Shown one piece after another: positions 15,102 through 23,377 of a DNA stretch of 64,000 nt. The DNA is from Granulicoccus phenolivorans DSM 17626 = NBRC 107789 = JCM 15570. GTDB lineage: Bacteria; Actinomycetota; Actinomycetes; Propionibacteriales; Propionibacteriaceae. How positions within the stretch are numbered: position 1 is the first letter of the stretch; each line of letters opens with the position of its first letter. Position numbers and translations under genes: made by a program. The notes beneath the pieces are model-generated. The model made no database searches and was not told where the DNA came from. It saw only the letters and a list, made by a program, of their open reading frames with translations. Location: assembly GCF_000423085.1 (NCBI RefSeq), contig NZ_AUHH01000001.1, forward strand, positions 1-64,000, read 5' to 3'.

Positions 15102-17146
15102 CAGAACACCCGACCGATCTGGAAGACCGCGGTCGCCACCAGCCATGCCAGGGACAACTGGACCGCGATCCCGAACAGGGTCCATTTCAGGCCGATCTCC
15201 CGTTTCTGGGCGGCCAGGGTGGCCACGCACGGGGTGTAGGCGAGCAGGAAGATCAGGAACGCCCAGACCGCCGGGTAGGGGTGGCCCCCGGAGGATTCGG
15301 TGAAGCTGGCGATGATCTGGGTGCCCAGATCGGCGGCCGAACCGCCGGTGGTGGGGTCGCTGACGGCGTACGTCTGGGCCCACGAGGAGATCACCGCCTC
15401 CTTGGCCATGAAGCCGACCACCAGGGCCGAGGTGGTCTGCCAGGAGCCGAACCCGGTCGGCTCGAACACCGGGGCGATCGCCTGGGCGGCCACGCCGTAC
15501 GCCGAATCCTCCACCGCGACCTGGCCGAAGTCGGCGCCCCCGCGGGCCGGGATCGCCTGCAGCGCCCACACGACGCAGACCGCGACCACGATGATTCCCG
15601 ACGCGGTCTTCAGGAAGCCCTTCAGCCGCTGCCAGGTGACCGCGGCGGTGATCCGCGCGGTCGGCCAGTGGTACGCCGGCAGGTCGATCACCAACGGGCT
15701 GGCCCCCATCGTGCGCCACACGGTGTTCTTCAGCAGCAGCCCGACTCCGACCACGAACAGGATCGAGATCAGGTACATCGCGAACACCACCGTGCCGGCG
15801 TACTGGCCGAAGAAGGTCGTCGCGACCAGCACATACACCGTCAGCCGGGCCGAACAGGAGGTGAACGGCACCAGCAGCGCGGTCAGCAGCCGATGTTTCG
15901 CGTCCGGCAGGATCCGGGTCGCACTGATCGCCGGCACATTGCAGCCGAAGCCGACGATCAGCGGCAGGAACGCCCGGCCGGGCAGCCCGACCGCGCGCAT
16001 CACCCGATCGGTCACCACCGCCGCGCGGGCCAGGTAGCCCGAGTCCTCCAGGATCGCCAGCAGGACGAACATCAGAGTCATCAGCGGGACGAAGGTCAGC
16101 ACCATTCCGACCCCGGCGATCAGGCCGTCCACGATCAGCCCGCGCACCCAGGTGTCGCCGAGCCCGATCTGGGTCAGCAGCCAGCCGGCGCCGTCGGAGA
16201 TCGGTCCGCTGAACAGCCCGCTCAGCGCGTCCTGGATCGGCGCGGCGACGGTGGTGGTGATCTGGAAGACGCACCACATCACCAGCAGGAACAGCACCGG
16301 GCCGATCACCGGGGCGGTCGCCCAGCGATCCACCCGGTCGCTCCAGGTCCGCCGGCCCGGATCGGCATGGTGCGTGGACTGCGCCACGACCTCCTCGATC
16401 CAGGCGAACCGCTCGTCGTCGATGTCCAACTCGTCGGGCTCGGCGCCGTCCTCGGTGACCGACAGATCCCGGCTCCGCGGGGCCGGCACGGGTCGGCGCA
16501 GTTGATCGGCAATCACCTGGGCCAGTTCGCCCATCCCGTTGCGGCGCCGCGGGTCGATCATGAGCACCGGGCAGCCGATCGCCCGGCTCAGGGCCGCGGT
16601 GTCGACGGTGATCCCCCGTTGCGCGGCGACGTCGCCCATCGTCAGCGCCAGCACCACGCGGAGCCGGTGCTCGCGCAGTTGGGCGGGCAGGTAGAGGCTG
16701 CGGGTCAGGTTCGCCGCGTCGGCGGTCACCACGACCAGATCGGGGCGCTCGGCCGGCGGACAGTCCACCAGCAGGGCCCGGGTCAGGGCCTCATCGGGGG
16801 AGATCGGATCCAGGCTGTACGCGCCGGGCAGGTCGAGCAGGGTCCAGCCGGCGGTCTCGGTGGCCGGGCAGGAGCAGTTCTCGGTGCAGGTGCAGCCCTG
16901 CGCGGCACAGTCGTGGTCGACGGTGGGTCGCCACGCTCCCCGAGCCACCTCCACGGTGGTCCCCGGCCAGTTGCCCATCGTGACATTCGCCCCGGTCAGG
17001 GCATTGAACAGGGTCGATTTGCCCGCATTCGGGGCACCCACCAGAGCGATCACCGGCGCGTCCGGGCCGGCGTCGACGCCGGGTCCCGGGCTGTGGCAGT
17101 TGGGGACCGACCCGACCTTGATCGGCAGCGCGTCACTCTGCGTCAT
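15098..17146 (-). CDS. feoB: ferrous iron transport protein B
   Basis: A 682-residue inner-membrane iron transporter with an N-terminal G domain: G1 GAPNAGKST (37-45) and G3 DLPG (105-108), then helical and membrane parts with two Gate regions (ARAAVVTDRVMRAVGLPGRAF near GFGCNVPA, and SCSARLTVYVLVATTFF). An unusual Cys-rich stretch, Cys80-Cys85-Cys87-Cys91-Cys93, is inserted between G1 and G3. I chose the ATG at 17146; it overlaps feoA by 14 bases, and upstream codons have no family match. It should import Fe(II), with expression repressed by iron through the box before feoA. Confidence 0.96.
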   Translation of the reverse strand: MTQSDALPIKVGSVPNCHSPGPGVDAGPDAPVIALVGAPNAGKSTLFNALTGANVTMGNWPGTTVEVARGAWRPTVDHDCAAQGCTCTENCSCPATETAGWTLLDLPGAYSLDPISPDEALTRALLVDCPPAERPDLVVVTADAANLTRSLYLPAQLREHRLRVVLALTMGDVAAQRGITVDTAALSRAIGCPVLMIDPRRRNGMGELAQVIADQLRRPVPAPRSRDLSVTEDGAEPDELDIDDERFAWIEEVVAQSTHHADPGRRTWSDRVDRWATAPVIGPVLFLLVMWCVFQITTTVAAPIQDALSGLFSGPISDGAGWLLTQIGLGDTWVRGLIVDGLIAGVGMVLTFVPLMTLMFVLLAILEDSGYLARAAVVTDRVMRAVGLPGRAFLPLIVGFGCNVPAISATRILPDAKHRLLTALLVPFTSCSARLTVYVLVATTFFGQYAGTVVFAMYLISILFVVGVGLLLKNTVWRTMGASPLVIDLPAYHWPTARITAAVTWQRLKGFLKTASGIIVVAVCVVWALQAIPARGGADFGQVAVEDSAYGVAAQAIAPVFEPTGFGSWQTTSALVVGFMAKEAVISSWAQTYAVSDPTTGGSAADLGTQIIASFTESSGGHPYPAVWAFLIFLLAYTPCVATLAAQKREIGLKWTLFGIAVQLSLAWLVATAVFQIGRVFW

Positions 17147-17396
17147 CGACGACTTCCTCCACCTCGAGCGCGTCCAACAACTCCCGGCCCAGGGCCAGTC
17201 GACCACCGGCGGCCAACACGATCCCACCGCCACCTGCGGTGCGTCGCAGCAGCCGCAATTGTACGCCCCGGCGTACGCCCAGGGCGGCCAGCCGTCGCGC
17301 GACCGCGGGATCGGCGTGACACGCAAGCAGGTGCAGTGTCCGGTCCGCCGGGGCGCTGCGCAGGGTCATCGGCGACCCGCTGGAGTTGTTTCCCAC
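17133..17396 (-). CDS. feoA: FeoA family protein
   Basis: An 87-residue SH3-like protein that accompanies FeoB. Residues 20-70 (RTLHLLACHADPAVARRLAALGV, then GGGGIVLAAGGRLALGREL) follow the FeoA pattern, ending with an acidic tail. FeoA is thought to regulate FeoB in the membrane complex. The GTG at 17396 is used; an ATG at 17369 is possible, and neither has a strong ribosome site. It is the first feo gene, 22 bases downstream of a DtxR-type box. Confidence 0.85.
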   Translation of the reverse strand: MGNNSSGSPMTLRSAPADRTLHLLACHADPAVARRLAALGVRRGVQLRLLRRTAGGGGIVLAAGGRLALGRELLDALEVEEVVDDAE

Positions 17397-17417
17397 TTGC
17401 TCAGGGTACGCCCGGAT

Positions 17418-17440
17418 TCAGGTTTGGCTAACCAAACCTG
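17418..17440. promoter_or_regulatory. DtxR/IdeR-type iron box of the feo operon
   Basis: TCAGGTTTGGCTAACCAAA (17418-17436) matches the consensus TTAGGTTAGGCTAACCTAA at 16 of 19 positions. A perfect 9-base inverted repeat, CAGGTTTGG and CCAAACCTG, spans 17419-17440 around CTAA. It sits between the DUF2017 stop and feoA. Confidence 0.82.
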
Positions 17441-17462
17441 GTGCGACCTGACTCACACTCGG

Positions 17463-18041
17463 TCACAGAGCCTCGAGCAGGGACTCCTGGCAATAGCCGA
17501 GCCATTCGTAGACCGACAACAGGTAGGACCGCGGATCGTCGTCGCGCAACTGGGCCAGTTCGTCCAGCGAGTCGGCGTCGGTGACCCCCAGCCGGGTGGC
17601 CACCGCCAGCCGGACCGCGGTCAGCGTACGCAGCCACGCCTGGGTTGCGGTCTCATCGATCTGGACCGGATACCGGCCTCCCTCGGTGGCGGCCAGGTGA
17701 TCGCGGACCACGTCGGCGTCGGCGAGCTTGCGGGTGCGCTGATCGTGCTCGGTGAACCGCCGGAAGTCGTGGGCGGCCTCCGGGTCATGGGGGTACGCAT
17801 TGGGAAACAGGCGTTGCAGCACCGGATCCTCCAGCGGCTCGGGATCGGCCGGTTCGGCCGTCAGATCCCGCTCCCACAGCGCGAACGGATCGGCCGTGGC
17901 GGGGGTTCCGGGCGCGGCCGGCTCGGGCATCCCGACCCGGATCAGTTCACTGAGCTGGTCGACCAGCGAATCCAGCAGCTTCACCTCGTACTCGCTGAAT
18001 CGGCACTGCAGCAGCCGGCCGCGTCGCTTGAACTTCTTCAC
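17463..18041 (-). CDS. DUF2017 family protein
   Basis: A 192-residue protein of the actinobacterial DUF2017 family, which accompanies clpS in Mycobacterium (Rv1332) and Streptomyces. Features are a basic start KKFKRRGRLLQCRFSEYEVKLL, an acidic middle, and a C-terminal block ending WLGYCQESLLEAL. GTG at 18041 is preferred (GGAG five bases upstream); a GTG at 18047 overlapping the clpS stop is an alternative. The function is unknown; conservation beside clpS suggests a role with the Clp protease adaptor. Confidence 0.9.
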   Translation of the reverse strand: MKKFKRRGRLLQCRFSEYEVKLLDSLVDQLSELIRVGMPEPAAPGTPATADPFALWERDLTAEPADPEPLEDPVLQRLFPNAYPHDPEAAHDFRRFTEHDQRTRKLADADVVRDHLAATEGGRYPVQIDETATQAWLRTLTAVRLAVATRLGVTDADSLDELAQLRDDDPRSYLLSVYEWLGYCQESLLEAL

Positions 18042-18043
18042 AC

Positions 18044-18358
18044 TCACTCCGCCCGGTCGAGGGTGGCCCACAGGCCGAACTCGTGCATCGCGGTACAGTC
18101 CCGCTCCATCTGCTCGCGGCCGCCGGAGGAGACGATCGCCTTGCCGTCATTGTGGACCTCGAGCATCAACCGCTCCGCCTTCTGCCGGGAGTAGTGGAAG
18201 TAGGTCACGAACACGTGGGTGACATAGGACATCAGGTTCACCGGATCGTCCCACACGATCGTGACCCAGGGTGTGTGATCGAGTTCGGCGTCGGCGGGCC
18301 GCTCGGCGATCGCCGTGCCGCCGGCAGGGGTCACCCCGCCCTCCTGTTCGGACGCCAT
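18044..18358 (-). CDS. clpS: ATP-dependent Clp protease adaptor ClpS
   Basis: A 104-residue adaptor that delivers N-degron proteins to ClpC/ClpA. The core WVTIVWDDPVNLMSYVTHVF and LMLEVHNDGKAIVSSGGREQ holds the conserved Asp-Asp-Pro-Asn-type pocket (here DDPVN) and the hydrophobic residues that bind N-terminal bulky amino acids. The N-terminal 28 residues are variable. The ATG at 18358 is used; an in-frame ATG at 18373 is also possible. It is divergent from pncB, and the order pncB-clpS-DUF2017 is conserved in Actinobacteria. Confidence 0.95.
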   Translation of the reverse strand: MASEQEGGVTPAGGTAIAERPADAELDHTPWVTIVWDDPVNLMSYVTHVFVTYFHYSRQKAERLMLEVHNDGKAIVSSGGREQMERDCTAMHEFGLWATLDRAE

Positions 18359-18460
18359 TGCCCTCGGCGCCATCGCACCACACCTGCCCGATCCAAACAT
18401 GGCCGCCATTTTATGCCGCACCGCGGACAAGCCCAGCCACCCAACGTCAATAATGTGCAC

Positions 18461-19798
18461 GTGAGCCATTCGTACCCCAGCACTGCCCTGTTGACCGACC
18501 AGTACGAGCTGACCATGATCGAGGCGGCCCGGCGCGCCGGCACCGCCGAGCGACGCACCATCTTCGACCTGTTCGGGCGCCGGCTGCCTGAGGGCCGCCG
18601 CTACGGCGTGGTCGCCGGGGTGGGCCGCGCCCTCGACGCCATCGAGGCGTTCCGGTTCACCGAGGACGAACTCGGCTTCCTGACCGAACGCCGGGTGATC
18701 AGCGACGACACCGCCCACTGGCTGTCCGGGTACCGCTTCACCGGCTCGATCTGGGGCTATCCCGAGGGCGAGATCTACTTCCCGGGGTCGCCCCTGCTGG
18801 TGGTCGAGGGATCCTTCGCCGAGGCGGTCGTGCTGGAGACGGTGCTGCTGTCGATCTACAACTACGACTCCGCGGTGGCCTCGGCGGCGTCCCGGATGAT
18901 CGCGATGGCCAATGGGCGTCCGTGCATCGAGATGGGCTCGCGGCGGACCAACGAGGAGTCGGCGGTGGCTGCCGCGCGGGCGGCGTACGTGGCCGGGTTC
19001 GGGTCGACCTCGAACCTGGAGGCCGGCCGCCGGCACGGCATCCCGACCGCGGGGACCGCGGCGCACGCCTTCACCCTGCTGCACGACACCGAGGAGGAGG
19101 CCTTCGCCGCACAGTTGGCGGTGCTCGGGGAGGAGACCACGCTGCTGGTGGACACCTACGACGTGGAGCAGGCCGTCCGCACCGCGGTCCGGCTGACCGA
19201 GGGCCGGATCGGCGCGGTCCGGCTGGACTCCGGTGATCTGCTGGCGCAGGCCCGCGAGGTACGCGTCCTGCTGGACTCCCTGGGTGCCACCAGGACCCGG
19301 ATCATCGTGACCTCCGACCTCGACGAATGGCAGTTGGCCGCGCTGGCGAACGCGCCGGTCGACGGCTACGGGGTCGGCACCAATCTGGTCACCGGGTCGG
19401 GGCATCCGACCTGCGGGATGGTCTACAAGATGGTTGCCCGTTCCGGGGACGATCCCGCCGGGCCGCTGCAGCCGGTGGCGAAGCGGTCGAAGAACAAGGC
19501 GACCGTCGGCGGCCGCAAGTACGCCGTCCGGCGGATCGACGAGGCCGGCCGGGCGGAGGCCGAACTGGTCGGGGTGGACCTGCGCCCCGACGCCGACCGC
19601 AACGACCGCGAACTGATGGTCGAACTGGTCCGCGACGGCCGGATCGTCGGCCGCACCGATCTGGAGGCCGCCCGGGAGCGCCACCGGGCCTCCTTCGCCG
19701 AGCTGCCGCCGAGCGCGATGAAGATGTCGCGCGGGGAGCCGGTCATCCCGACGCTGTACCTGGGCGAGGACGCCCACTACCCCGGAGCCGAAGCATGA
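18461..19798 (+). CDS. pncB: nicotinate phosphoribosyltransferase
   Basis: A 445-residue enzyme that joins nicotinic acid to PRPP in NAD salvage. Near the N-terminus TALLTDQYELTMIEAAR is the family start; YNYDSAVASAASRM, EMGSRRTNEESAV, TAAHAFTLL, VRLDSGDLLA and GTNLVTGSG supply the substrate and phosphate-binding segments. GTG at 18461 (or 18455) is the likely start; no ribosome site is visible, so a leaderless message is possible. Its stop overlaps the pncA start (ATGA), giving an operon that converts nicotinamide to NAMN. Confidence 0.95.
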   Translation: MSHSYPSTALLTDQYELTMIEAARRAGTAERRTIFDLFGRRLPEGRRYGVVAGVGRALDAIEAFRFTEDELGFLTERRVISDDTAHWLSGYRFTGSIWGYPEGEIYFPGSPLLVVEGSFAEAVVLETVLLSIYNYDSAVASAASRMIAMANGRPCIEMGSRRTNEESAVAAARAAYVAGFGSTSNLEAGRRHGIPTAGTAAHAFTLLHDTEEEAFAAQLAVLGEETTLLVDTYDVEQAVRTAVRLTEGRIGAVRLDSGDLLAQAREVRVLLDSLGATRTRIIVTSDLDEWQLAALANAPVDGYGVGTNLVTGSGHPTCGMVYKMVARSGDDPAGPLQPVAKRSKNKATVGGRKYAVRRIDEAGRAEAELVGVDLRPDADRNDRELMVELVRDGRIVGRTDLEAARERHRASFAELPPSAMKMSRGEPVIPTLYLGEDAHYPGAEA

Positions 19799-20412
19799 GC
19801 CGAGCCCTGATCGTCGTCGACGTGCAACGCGACTTCTGCGAGGGCGGTTCCCTCGCGGTCACCGGCGGCGCCGCGGTCGCCGCCGCCATTTCCGAACTGT
19901 TGGGCAGCGACCACGGTTACGACCAGGTGGTCGCCACCCGGGACCACCACATCGATCCCGGTGACCATTTCTCCGCCGACCCCGACTTCGTCGACAGTTG
20001 GCCGCCGCACTGTGTGGCCGGCTCCCCCGGTGCGCAGTTCCACGACAACCTGGTCCGGCGCGACTTCGCCGCGGAGTTCGAGAAGGGGCAGTACGCCGCG
20101 GCGTACAGCGGTTTCGAGGGGGTCGGTGCGCCGGGCGGGACCGTGGTCGGGCAGTCCCTGGACGCCTGGTTGCGCGACCACGGGGTCACCGCGGTCGACG
20201 TGTGTGGGATCGCGACCGATCACTGTGTCCGGGCGACCGCGCTGGACGCGGCCGAGGCGGGGTACGCGACCACCGTCCTGCTGCCGTTGACCGCCGCGGT
20301 CTCCCCCGACCGGATTCCGGAGGTCACCGCCGAATGGGCGGCGGCCGGCATCGCGATCGACACCGGGGCCATTGATGACCAGGAAACCGACGAAGAGGAC
20401 AACGATGACTGA
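19795..20412 (+). CDS. pncA: nicotinamidase
   Basis: A 205-residue cysteine hydrolase that deamidates nicotinamide (and activates pyrazinamide in mycobacteria). The catalytic triad is Asp9, Lys97 and Cys144 (GIATDHCVRATA); the metal ligands Asp50, His52 and His58 lie in TRDHHIDPGDHFS. It is translated by overlap with pncB and overlaps the next gene by eight bases. The last 12 residues are strongly acidic. The product, nicotinate, is the substrate of the PncB enzyme upstream. Confidence 0.96.
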   Translation: MSRALIVVDVQRDFCEGGSLAVTGGAAVAAAISELLGSDHGYDQVVATRDHHIDPGDHFSADPDFVDSWPPHCVAGSPGAQFHDNLVRRDFAAEFEKGQYAAAYSGFEGVGAPGGTVVGQSLDAWLRDHGVTAVDVCGIATDHCVRATALDAAEAGYATTVLLPLTAAVSPDRIPEVTAEWAAAGIAIDTGAIDDQETDEEDNDD

Positions 20413-20992
20413 GCCCGCCCAGAAGCCGCCCGCGGTCACCCGGATCGCGCGTCGGCGCGCGTTGCCCGGCCAGGAGGAGGCGTACGAGGACGACGTGCGC
20501 GAGATGTTCGCCCTGATGAAGAAGCATCCCGGTTTCTGCGCCGCCGAGCTGATCCCGCCGGCCGAACCGGGGGGTGACTACCAGGTGGTGGTGAACTGGG
20601 ATTCCGAGGCCCAGCTGGCCGAGTGGGACGACTCGGCCGACCGGCACGCGATTCTGCAGCAGATGAAGGCCCACGCCGAGGGTGAGCCGGAACACCGCCG
20701 GCTGTCCGGCCTGGAGGCCTGGTTCGAGGGCCCGGTGGTGCCCGCGTCGATGAAGCCGCCGCGGGCCCGGATGGCGGTGGTCACCTGGATGGGGATCTGG
20801 CCGCTGGCGTCGCTGTTCATCTACTTCCTGACCCCGATCTGGAACCGGATCGGGCTGCCCTTCCTGGTGGGCACCGCGATCAACGTGGCACTGATCGTGA
20901 TCTGCATGACCTGGATCGTGGCGCCCCGGTTGACCCGGTGGATGCAGTGGTGGCTGGTGCCGAAGAAGAAGGGCGAGCCGAAGCAGGCGTGA
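20405..20992 (+). CDS. membrane protein with antibiotic biosynthesis monooxygenase (ABM) domain
   Basis: A 195-residue protein. Residues 10-105 form an ABM-type ferredoxin-like domain (ARRRALPGQEEAYEDDVREM, then HPGFCAAELIPPAEPG and YQVVVNWDSEAQLAEW). Two membrane segments follow at about 125-145 and 150-170, and the end is very basic (PKKKGEPKQA). It overlaps pncA by eight bases, so it is the third gene of the NAD salvage operon. ABM domains with this two-helix tail are common in Actinobacteria, with no known activity; oxygenase function should not be assumed. Confidence 0.85.
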   Translation: MTEPAQKPPAVTRIARRRALPGQEEAYEDDVREMFALMKKHPGFCAAELIPPAEPGGDYQVVVNWDSEAQLAEWDDSADRHAILQQMKAHAEGEPEHRRLSGLEAWFEGPVVPASMKPPRARMAVVTWMGIWPLASLFIYFLTPIWNRIGLPFLVGTAINVALIVICMTWIVAPRLTRWMQWWLVPKKKGEPKQA

Positions 20993-20995
20993 GGT

Positions 20996-23281
20996 TCAGC
21001 CCTGCAGCCGGGTCTTCACCCGGTCCAGCAGGGCGGCGGCCCGGTCGTCGGTGAACACCTGTTCCAGTGCCATCGGCCGCTGGTCGGGGCCGGCGAGCGG
21101 GACCCGCCAGTTCGGGTACTGCCAGCTGGTGCCCGGCTGGTTCTGCGTACGCAGGTCCCCGACCGCGTCCGGCAGCGCGATCCCGAGCATCCGGGCGTCG
21201 GTGGTGGTGAGGAAGTCGTGCAGTGCGCGGACCACCGCGTCGGGGCCGGGATCGGTCCCCAGCAGGCCGGCGCGGACCAGCTGGTCGATCCACAGTTGCC
21301 GTTCGGCCCGGGCTCGGTCCAATTCCTGGTCCAGAGGTTCGGTCAGCATCCCGAGCCGATGCCGCAGCCGGACATGGGCGCCGGCCAGGTAGCCCGCGGT
21401 CGGCGGCAGGTCATGGGTGGTCACCGAGGCCAGGCAGTACTCCCGCCAGCGCTCGGCCGGCAGCGGGTCACCGTGCTCGTCGGCCTCGAACCACAGGATC
21501 GAGGTGCCGAGAATGCCGCGCCCGGCGAGGTAGTCGCGGACCCAGGGCTGGACCGTGCCGAGATCCTCCCCCACCACCAGGGCGCCGGCGCGCTGGGCCT
21601 CCAGCGCGAGGATGCCGATCAGGGCGGTGTGGTCGTAGGTGACGTAGGTGCCGTGGGTCGCGGCCATCCCGCGCGGCACCCACCACAGCCGGAACAGGCC
21701 GATGATGTGGTCGACCCGCAGTCCGCCGGAGTGGCGCAGGATCGAGCGAAACATGTCGCGATAGACGGCGTACCCGGTCTCGGCCAGCCGGTCCGGGCGC
21801 AGCGGCGGCTGCCCCCAGTCCTGGCCGAGCTGGGAGTACTGGTCCGGCGGGGCTCCGACCCCGATCCCGGCAGCGAACTGGTCGTCCAACGCCCAGGCAT
21901 CGGCGCCGGCCGGATTGACCCCGACCGGCAGGTCGTGCACGATGCCGAGCCCCATGCCGGCATCCAGCGCGGCGGCCTGGGCGCTGCGCAGTTGCTCGTC
22001 CAGGCACCACTGCAGCCAGCAGAAGAACTCGATCTCCTCGGGATGCTCGGCGCGGAACCGGGTTACCGCCGCACCGCCGACGGCGCGGTACTCATCGGGC
22101 CATTCCCGCCAGTCCCGGCCGTACCGCTCGGTGAGGGCCGACCAGGTCGCGAAATCGGAGAGGCCCGGTCCCTGCCGGGCACAGAAGGCGTCGAAGGCGA
22201 TCCGGCGCCCCGGCGTGAGCCCGGCGGCGTAGACAATCTCCAGTGCCTGTCGCTTGGCGTACCAGACCGAATCCCGATCGATCACGTCCCGCCCGCCGAC
22301 CTTCTCCTCGAGGTCGGCCCGCAGCGCACGCACCCGGATCAACGAATCGGGGTGGAGGTAGGCGTACTCGGCGATGTCCTCGACCCGCAGGTAGAGCGGG
22401 TTGAAGAAGCGGCGGCTGGTCGGGTAGTACGGCGACGGCTCGACCGGCAGACCCGGTTCGGCGGCACACAGCGGATTGACCAGGACGTAGTCGGCCCCGT
22501 GCCGGGCGGCCGACCAGACCGCCAACTGGGCCAGGTCGGACAGGTCACCCACTCCCCAGGAGCCGCCCGAGCGTACGCTGTAGAGCTGCGTGTTCAGCCC
22601 CCAGAACCGGCGCCGACCCAGTTTCTCGGGAATCCCCAGCCACTGCGGGGTCACGATCAGGGGGGCCGTGGCGGTCTGCTCCCCGCAGGTCGCGCGCAGC
22701 GTGTGATAGCCGGTCGGCATTCCCTCGGGCAGCCGGAAGGAGGCCTCCCCGATCCGGTGGCCGTCGATCTCGCGGTCCTCGGCCCAGTTGTCGATCTGGG
22801 CCACCGCGGCCCCGCCGCCGGTTTCGAATTCGACCCGGACGTCGACCGCGGCACCGGCGGGGACGTGCACCTCGAAGGTGACCGCGGCGGTGTCGGTGGT
22901 GATCACGGTGGGCGGGAGCAGCCGGCGCCAGGCCCGGATGCGGACCTCGGCCAGGGCGGACGCGATCGCGGCCGGGGAGCCGGCTTCGACGTCGAGGGCC
23001 CGCAGCACCGCGATCAGGGTCGGTGCGCCGACCACGGTGGGATTGTTCTTCCAGTCGACGAACTCGGTGGCGACCCCGTAGTGCCCGGCCAGCTCACGCA
23101 ACTCCGGGCTCGGCGGCACCGGCTGCGCCGCGGGCGGCGGGACCGGTGCCGGCGTCTGCTCGCCGGTCACCACGCTCGCGATCCCGGGAGCGCCGGGGTC
23201 GACCTCGACCCAAGCGGCCTCGGTGACCTCGGGAGCCGGCATCGGCTCGGGGTGGGGACGCGGGTCCGGAGCAGGGTTCAC
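20996..23281 (-). CDS. malQ: 4-alpha-glucanotransferase (amylomaltase)
   Basis: A 761-residue glycoside hydrolase family 77 enzyme that transfers maltosyl or longer alpha-1,4-glucan units, in maltose or glycogen use. Visible landmarks are GVGDLSDLAQL, VNPLCAAEPG, SPYYPTSRRFFNPLYL, GIVHDLPVGVNPAGADAWAL, SQLGQDWGQPPLRPD, the nucleophile region SGGLRVDHIIGLFRLWWVPRG, VVGEDLGTV and SVTTHDLPPTAGYL. The N-terminal 200 residues form the extra beta-rich part typical of actinobacterial MalQ. The GTG start at 23281 has a modest GAGG site. It stands alone, convergent with the ABM gene. Confidence 0.96.
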   Translation of the reverse strand: MNPAPDPRPHPEPMPAPEVTEAAWVEVDPGAPGIASVVTGEQTPAPVPPPAAQPVPPSPELRELAGHYGVATEFVDWKNNPTVVGAPTLIAVLRALDVEAGSPAAIASALAEVRIRAWRRLLPPTVITTDTAAVTFEVHVPAGAAVDVRVEFETGGGAAVAQIDNWAEDREIDGHRIGEASFRLPEGMPTGYHTLRATCGEQTATAPLIVTPQWLGIPEKLGRRRFWGLNTQLYSVRSGGSWGVGDLSDLAQLAVWSAARHGADYVLVNPLCAAEPGLPVEPSPYYPTSRRFFNPLYLRVEDIAEYAYLHPDSLIRVRALRADLEEKVGGRDVIDRDSVWYAKRQALEIVYAAGLTPGRRIAFDAFCARQGPGLSDFATWSALTERYGRDWREWPDEYRAVGGAAVTRFRAEHPEEIEFFCWLQWCLDEQLRSAQAAALDAGMGLGIVHDLPVGVNPAGADAWALDDQFAAGIGVGAPPDQYSQLGQDWGQPPLRPDRLAETGYAVYRDMFRSILRHSGGLRVDHIIGLFRLWWVPRGMAATHGTYVTYDHTALIGILALEAQRAGALVVGEDLGTVQPWVRDYLAGRGILGTSILWFEADEHGDPLPAERWREYCLASVTTHDLPPTAGYLAGAHVRLRHRLGMLTEPLDQELDRARAERQLWIDQLVRAGLLGTDPGPDAVVRALHDFLTTTDARMLGIALPDAVGDLRTQNQPGTSWQYPNWRVPLAGPDQRPMALEQVFTDDRAAALLDRVKTRLQG

Positions 23282-23377
23282 GAAAGCCTCACTGAGAGAT
23301 CGGGGTCATCGGGGGCACCACGGGCAACAGCCTCACGGGAAATATAGCGACGCCGGCGGACAGTTTCCCGGCAGGAA

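Noticed and set aside
15281-17431. Open frame of 716 codons opposite feoB and feoC
   Set aside because: feoB carries all G-domain and Gate motifs on the minus strand, and this frame has none.
21218-23347. Open frame of 709 codons opposite malQ
   Set aside because: malQ has complete family motifs on the other strand; this frame shows only antisense composition.
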